Source: Amaurobius ferox
Lineage: Eukaryota; Arthropoda; Arachnida; Araneae; Amaurobiidae
Direction of reading: 5' to 3'
DNA: 64,000 nucleotides
NCBI GenBank assembly: GCA_951213105.1
Contig: OX578137.1
Coordinates: forward strand, 62,521,736-62,585,735
A program made the translations under genes and the position numbers. Shown here in pieces: positions 57,232 to 64,000 of this stretch. Numbering within the stretch: the first letter of the stretch is position 1; every line of letters begins with the position of its first letter. The notes under the pieces were generated by a model, which worked only from the letters and a program-made list of their open reading frames with translations, had not been told where the DNA came from and did not search any database.

Positions 57232-60200
57232 CTAGCAGCATACCCGTTCTTCGTACGGAGTATATAATATAAAGAAACTTGAAATTCATAATCATGCCCA
57301 AATTCTTATAGTATACTAAATGACATGTTTAATCAAAATATTCTGTTAAAATATTTAATATAATGCTCCTAAAAAGAAGTTTAAGAATCTCTGTTCTCGC
57401 TATATAAAATTATCTTCATGGACATATCTGAAGAATAAAACATCTTGGACCCCTTATGTAAGCAAATATAAAAAAAATATGGAATTGAATCAATATATGC
57501 AAAATAAAAGCGTTAAAATTGTATGGGACCCGTACTAATTATATACGCGAATATTAGAAAATATAACCTGTATTAGTAGATTACATGTATAAATTGAAAA
57601 TACCAATAAACCCGTAATCTTTAAATCTGAAGACAGTCATTTATTCCAATATATGTCAAAATTAAAGTGCTAAAATTATATGGGAAGATATACACGTACT
57701 ACTTATAATGTCCGATTATTAGTAGAAGATTTCCCGTTTTGCAATATGAGTCTCAAATGTTTTTTGGTAAAATACAACAGACGACGTAATAAATTGAATA
57801 TATAATTAATCCCCGTAATCTTCATACCAGAAGACTGTACTTGATTCCAATATATATGCCAATATATGTCAAAATATATGCCAATATACCTGTACTACTT
57901 ATATTCTCGTAGGTTAGAAGATATACCCGTGCATTCCTAGAAGATTACTCGTACAACGTACAATATGCGTGTGTCAGCAATTTTTGCCGCAATAAAACAA
58001 TGGCGTAATAACTTAAAAATATCAATAATCACTGAATCAATAATTCCGGAAAATATCAATAATAATAATGTTTAAACCTGAAGAGTATAATTGATATTAT
58101 CCAGTCCAAAATGAAATGGCAATGAAATTTATTTTATATACATATCTTCATTATTCAAATCGGAAAGGATTTAATAAAAATCGTCTGCCGCATAAACACA
58201 TTGGATTTAAATCCGTTGCTAAGCGACATGATATCATTTGCTTCAAATAAATTGGTAGAAAAAATATCGTCTAAATAGTTATATCTCTATAGAACATTTG
58301 GCGACAGTTTCGTCAAATTAGCGACATTTTAAAAAATCGCCAAATTTATCGCCAAGTGGGACTGTAGAACTGACAGTTGCACTTTGCCACAAATTGACGA
58401 AATATCATCACAATACTATCCCCTAACAAAAAACAATTAATATCATTTATGTAGCGCAATTTTATCAATTTCAAGATATTTTTATAGATTTGAAAACATT
58501 TTTATCAATTTGGTGACATTTTAAAAATTCGCTAAATGTATTACTAAGTAGGATGGTTGGTCTGACAGATAAATGCTAACCAAACATCATTTCAGTACTC
58601 TCTTCTAACAAAACAAAAAAAAATTTTCATTGATATGTAGAAGACCCAAGCCACACGACCAACCCGAAGGTTTATGGCAGCTGTTTGTGTGTCGTTTATA
58701 TCAATTTGGCGACATTTCCGTCAATTTGGCAAAGTTTAAGAAAAGTTGTCAAATTAGCGATATCCCTCCAATTTCGTAGCTTTGAATTTGCAGATCTGAA
58801 TGAAACATTCTTATCCCGTTTCAATATACTAAATGAAAACACTACAATTGTATTAGAAGATATACCCGCTCTACTCTTTTTCTGTTTCAACAATCGGCTA
58901 TATGAATTTATTGGCTAAACACAATATATGAGTTTAGTAGCTAAATACGATATAAGCTTGAAAACTCTTTGCCAAAATAAATGAAATTGATGTACGCAGT
59001 CAGCAATTAATATAATTAAAAGAAAAATCAAACCGTCCATTCATAAGATATACTTTTATATCCATTTATCTATTTATTTATTATTTAAATCGAAAAAAAA
59101 TAATAAAAACATTAACAAACACATTTAATTTAATTGCGATGCCGAGCAACATGATATATCCTCCTAAAATGTTAAAATTTATTAACCACTAACAGCACAC
59201 CCGTTATTCGTACGGAGTGTATAATTTAAAGAAACTTAAAGTTCGCAATCATGTGCAAATTCTGTTAAAATATTAAATTTATTGCTCCTAAAGAGAAGTT
59301 TAAGAATATATGTTCTCACTATGCAAAATTATCTTCACGATCCGATCTGAAGAATAAAACATCCTGCTCCCTTTTGTAAGCAAATTTACAGAAGAAAAAA
59401 TAGGAATTGTATGAATATATGCAACCCCGTACTAATTATATTGTCGCAGATCAGAAAATATGCCAATGTGTTAGTAGAAGATTACCCGTATTACAATATG
59501 CGTCTCAAAAATATTTGCCAAAATAAAAGAGATGATGTAATAAATTGAAAACATCAATAATATCCGTACTCTTTATACCAGAAGGTCGTAATTGATTCCA
59601 ATATATGCCAATATATATCAAAACATATGTCAATATACCTGTACTACTTATATTCTCGTAGATTAAAAGATATACACGTGTATTTGTAGAAGATTCGTAC
59701 AACATACAATATATGAGTTTAAATAATTTTTGTCATAATAAAATAATTGCGTAATAACTTGAAAATATCAATAATCCTTGAATCAATAATCCCCGAAAAT
59801 ATAAATAATAATAATTTCTATACCTGAAGACCGTAATTGATATTATCCAGTCAAAAATGCTATATGAAAAATCAAATCGTTCTTTTCTAAAATATATTTT
59901 TATATCCATTTATTTATTATTCAAATCGAAAAAATAATTATTAAAATTGACAGACAGATTTAATTTAATTGCGTTTCTGAGTAACATGATATAAGATAGA
60001 ATCTTATAACATGTTAAATATGTCATGTCTTATAACATAAACTGCGAAATTAAATAACGATTTTGATTTCTCTATACTTCTCATTGTTCCGTAAAAGCTT
60101 GTTTTAAATAAACCATGAACCATGGAGATAGATTTCCCCTTTAAATCATGTTTCAAACAATTCATGTTTTCAGAAAGTGACTAATTAACGCAAAAAATCT

Positions 60201-60586
60201 CCCATCAAACTCAGAGATTAAATTTTAATTCACTTTCAAACGATTTTCAAGCTTCTCGTTTGGATAAACCACGGAGTTAGGGAGTAGAACTCCTGGGAAA
60301 AAGTTCCGTTTTTCATTAATATCTCGACAACCCCAGGTCTTAGAAACTCGAAACTTGGACAAAATTTATGGGGGCATATTTCAAGGCTATTCAACAAATT
60401 TCATTAAATTCGGTTCAGCCGTTTTTCCGTGACGATGAGACAAACGAAAATTTCGTTTTTTACTAATATCTCGAGAACCACTGGTCGTAGAAACTCAAAA
60501 CACGGATATAATTTTAAGTGGGGCTATTTCTGGGCTACCCACAAAATTTCATTAAATTCGGTTCAGCCGTTCTCCCGTGATGGTGT

Positions 60587-60636
<50 letters not shown>

Positions 60637-60658
60637 TTTTCATTTTTATTTATATAGA
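57232..60658 (-). mobile_element. Non-autonomous Helitron, 3,427 bp, first of a tandem pair
   Basis: Reading the - strand, it starts TC at 60,658-60,657 (TCTATATAAATAAAAATG), has a (CTGT)n, and ends with the CCGTTCTTCGTACGG hairpin and CTAG at 57,235-57,232, followed by T. It matches the Helitron at 26,485-29,896 along its whole length with few differences. No coding region. Confidence 0.92.
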
Positions 60659-63600
60659 CTAGCAGCATACCCGTTCTTCGTACGGAATATATAATATAAA
60701 GAAACTTGAAATTCATAATCATGCCCAAATTCTTATAGTATACTAAATGACATGTTTAATCAAAATATTCTGTTAAAATATTTAATATAATGCTCCTAAA
60801 AAGAAGTTTAAGAATCTCTGTTCTCGGTATATACAATTATCTTCATGGACATATCTGAAGAATAAAACATCTTGGACCCCTTATGTAAGCAAATATAAAA
60901 AAAAAATATGGAATTGAATCAATATATGCAAAATAAAAGCGTTAAAATTGTATGGGACCCGTACTAATTATATACGCGAATATTAGAAAATATAACCTGT
61001 ATTAGTAGATTACATGTATAAATTGAAAATACCAATAAACCCGTAATCTTTAAATCTGAAGACAGTCATTTATTCCAATATATGTCAAAATTAAAGTGCT
61101 AAAATTATATGGGAAGATATACACGTACCACTTATAATGTCCGATTATTAGTAGAAGATTTCCCGTTTTGCAATATGAGTCACAAATGTTTTTTGGTAAA
61201 ATACAACAGACGACGTAATAAATTGAATATATAATTAATCCCCTTAATCTTCATACCAGAAGACTGTACTTGATTACAATATATATGCCAATATATGTCA
61301 AAATATATGCCAATATACCTGTACTACTTATATTCTCGTAGGTTAGAAGATATACCCGTGCATTCCTAGAAGATTACTCGTACAACGTACAATATGCGTG
61401 TGTCAGCAATTTTTGCCGCAATAAAACAATGGCGTAATAACTTAAAAATATCAATAATCCCTGAATCAATAATTCCGGAAAATATCAATAATAATAATGT
61501 TTAAACCTGAAGAGTATAATTGATATTATCCAGTCCAAAATGAAATGGCAATGAAATTTATTTTATATACATATCTTCATTATTCAAATCGGAAAGGATT
61601 TAATAAAAATCGTCTGCCGCATAAACACATTGGATTTAAATCCGTTGCTAAGCGACATGATATCATTTGCTTCAAATAAATTGGTAGAAAAAATATCGTC
61701 TAAATAGTTATATTTCTATGGAACATTTGGCGACAGTTTCGTCAAATTAGCGACATTTTAAAAAATCGCCAAATTTATCGTCAAGTGGGACTGTAGAACT
61801 GACAGTTCCACTTTGCGACAAATTGACGAAATATCATCACAATACTATCCCCTAACAAAAAGCAATTAATATCATTTATGTAGCGCAATTTTATCAATTT
61901 CAAGATATTTTTATAGATTTGAAAACATTTTTATCAATTTGGTGACATTTTAAAAATTCGCTAAATGTATTACTAAGTAGGATGGTTGGTCTGACAGATA
62001 AATGCTAACCAAACATCATTTCAGTACTCTCTTCTAACAAAACAAAAAAAAATTTCATTGATATGTAGAAGACCCAAGCCACACGACCAACCCGAAGGTT
62101 TATGGCAGCTGTTTGTGTGTCGTTTATATCAATTTGGCGACATTTCCGTCAATTTGGTAAAGTTTAAGAAAAGTTGTCAAATTAGCGATATCCCTCCAAA
62201 TTCGTAGCTTTGAATTTGCAGATCTGAATGAAACATTCTTATCCCGTTTCAATATACTAAATGAAAACACTACAATTGTATTAGAAGATATACCCGCTCT
62301 ACTCTTTTTCTGTTTCAACAATCGGCTATATGAATTTATTGGCTAAACACAATATATGAGTTTAGTAGCTAAATACGATATAAGCTTGAAAACTCTTTGC
62401 CAAAATAAATGCAATTGATGTACGCAGTCAGCAATTAATATAATTAAAAGAAAAATCAAACCGTCCATTCATAAGATATACTTTTATATCCATTTATCCA
62501 TTTATTTATTATTTAAATCGAAAAAAAATAATAAAAACATTAACAAACACATTTAATTTAATTGCGATGCCGAGCAACATGATATATCCTCCTAAAATGT
62601 TAAAATTTATTAACCACTAACAGCACACCCGTTATTCGTACGGCGTGTATAATTAAAAGAAACTTAAAGTTCGCAATCATGTGCAAATTCTGTTAAAATA
62701 TTAAATTTATTGCTCCTAAAGAGAAGTTTAAGAATATATGTTCTCACTATGCAAAATTATCTGCACGATCAGATCTGAAGAATAAAACATCCCCTTTTGT
62801 AAGCAAATTTACAGAAGAAAAAATAGGAATTGAATGAATATATGCAACCCCGTACTAATTATATTGTCGCAGATCAGAAAATATGCCAATGTGTTAGTAG
62901 AAGATTACCCGTATTACAATATGCGTCTCAAAAATATTTGCCAAAATAAAAGACATGACGTAATAAATTGAAAACATCAATAATATCCGTACTCTTTATA
63001 CCAGAAGGTCGTAATTGATTCCAATATATGCCAATATATATCAAAACATATGTCAATATACCTGTACTACTTATATTCTCGTAGATTAAAAGATATACAC
63101 GTGTATTTGTAGAAGATTCGTACAACATACAATATATGAGTTTAAACAATTTTTGTCATAATAAAATAATTGCATAATAACTTGAAAATATCAATAATCC
63201 TTGAATCAATAATCCCCGAAAATATAAATAATAATAATTTTTAAACCTGAAGACCGTAATTGATATTATCCAGTTAAAAATGCTATAAGAAAAATCAAAT
63301 CGTTCTTTTCTAAAATATATTTTTATATCCATTTATTTATTATTCAAATCGAAAAAATAATTATTAAAATTAACAGACAGATTTAATTTAATTGCGTTTC
63401 TGAGTAACATGATATAAGATAGAATCTTATAACATGTTAAATATGTCATGTCTTATAACATAAACTGCGAAATTAAATAAAGATTTTGATTTCTCTATAC
63501 TTCTCATTGTTCCGTAAAAGCGTGTTTTAAATAAACCATGAACCATGGAGATAGATTTCCCCTTTAAATCATGTTTCAAACAATTCATGTTTTCAGAAAG

Positions 63601-64000
63601 TGACTAATTAACGCAAAAAATCTCCCATTAAACTCAGAGATTAAATTTTAATTCACTTTCAAACGATTTTCAAGCTTTTCGTTTGGATAAACCACGGAGT
63701 TAGGGAGTAGAACTCCTAGGAAAAAGTTCCGTTTTTCATTAATATCTCGACAACCCCAGGTCTTAGAAACTTGAAACTTGGACAAAATTTATGGGGGGAT
63801 ATTTCAAGGCTATTCACCAAATTTCATTAAATTCGGTTCAGCCGTTTTTCCGTGATGATGAGACAAACGAAAATTTCGTTTTTTACTAATATCTCGAGAA
63901 CCACTGGTCGTAGAAACTCAAAACACGGATATAATTTTAAGTGGGGCTATTTTTGGGCTACCCACAAAATTTCATCGAATTCGGTTCAGCCGTTCTCCCG
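60659..64000 (-). mobile_element. Non-autonomous Helitron, second of a tandem pair, running off the window
   Basis: Its 3' CTAG (60,659-60,662) directly touches the TC of the neighbouring copy, with no base between. The body parallels the first copy throughout. By comparison only about 85 bp of its 5' end should lie beyond 64,000. Confidence 0.9.

Overview
The window looks like AT-rich, transposon-dense chromosomal DNA of an arthropod, most probably a spider. Three things point that way: two intact seven-transmembrane chemoreceptors of the gustatory receptor type, many copies of a Penelope-like retroelement with an N-terminal GIY-YIG endonuclease and a CxC linker (the Naiad type, known to be abundant in spiders), and Helitron, mariner, Tc1 and SINE remnants typical of arthropods. 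I see no bacterial operon, CRISPR array, rRNA or functional tRNA gene.

Layout. 1-6,800: two decayed Naiad-type elements in + orientation, separated by a repeat built of ~298-bp units. 6,800-15,900: old dispersed repeats, minisatellites, an inverted copy of the ~298-bp-unit repeat carrying a SINE with intact target-site duplication, and 3' ends of Naiad-type elements next to (TA)n. 17,414-19,165: an intronless 583-aa FAD-dependent monooxygenase-like gene. 19,170-26,484: old repeats, mariner remnants, a TTAA-flanked foldback element and intergenic DNA. 26,485-29,896: a Helitron. 29,908-30,957: gustatory receptor copy A. 31,190-38,100: a palindromic pair of a second Naiad family (one copy with a 549-codon RT frame), then a + copy of the first family split by a solo LTR. 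38,117-39,320: a 5'-truncated - strand Naiad. 39,319-49,995: a second, direct copy of the monooxygenase-to-receptor block, with a dead monooxygenase and an intact receptor (copy B). 50,060-54,000: another Naiad, a deleted mariner inside a long (TA)n tract and a truncated Tc1 element. 57,232-64,000: two head-to-tail Helitrons on the - strand, the second running off the window.

The host-gene story is a ~11-13 kb segmental duplication that copied a monooxygenase-like gene together with a chemoreceptor gene. Both receptors stayed open. The monooxygenase survived only upstream. Comparing the two copies gives natural empty sites: the Helitron and a ~905-bp element are in copy A but not in B, whereas the mariner remnants and the foldback element are in both and so predate the duplication.

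All calls come from reading the sequence. Family names rest on recognised motifs, and no database search was made.
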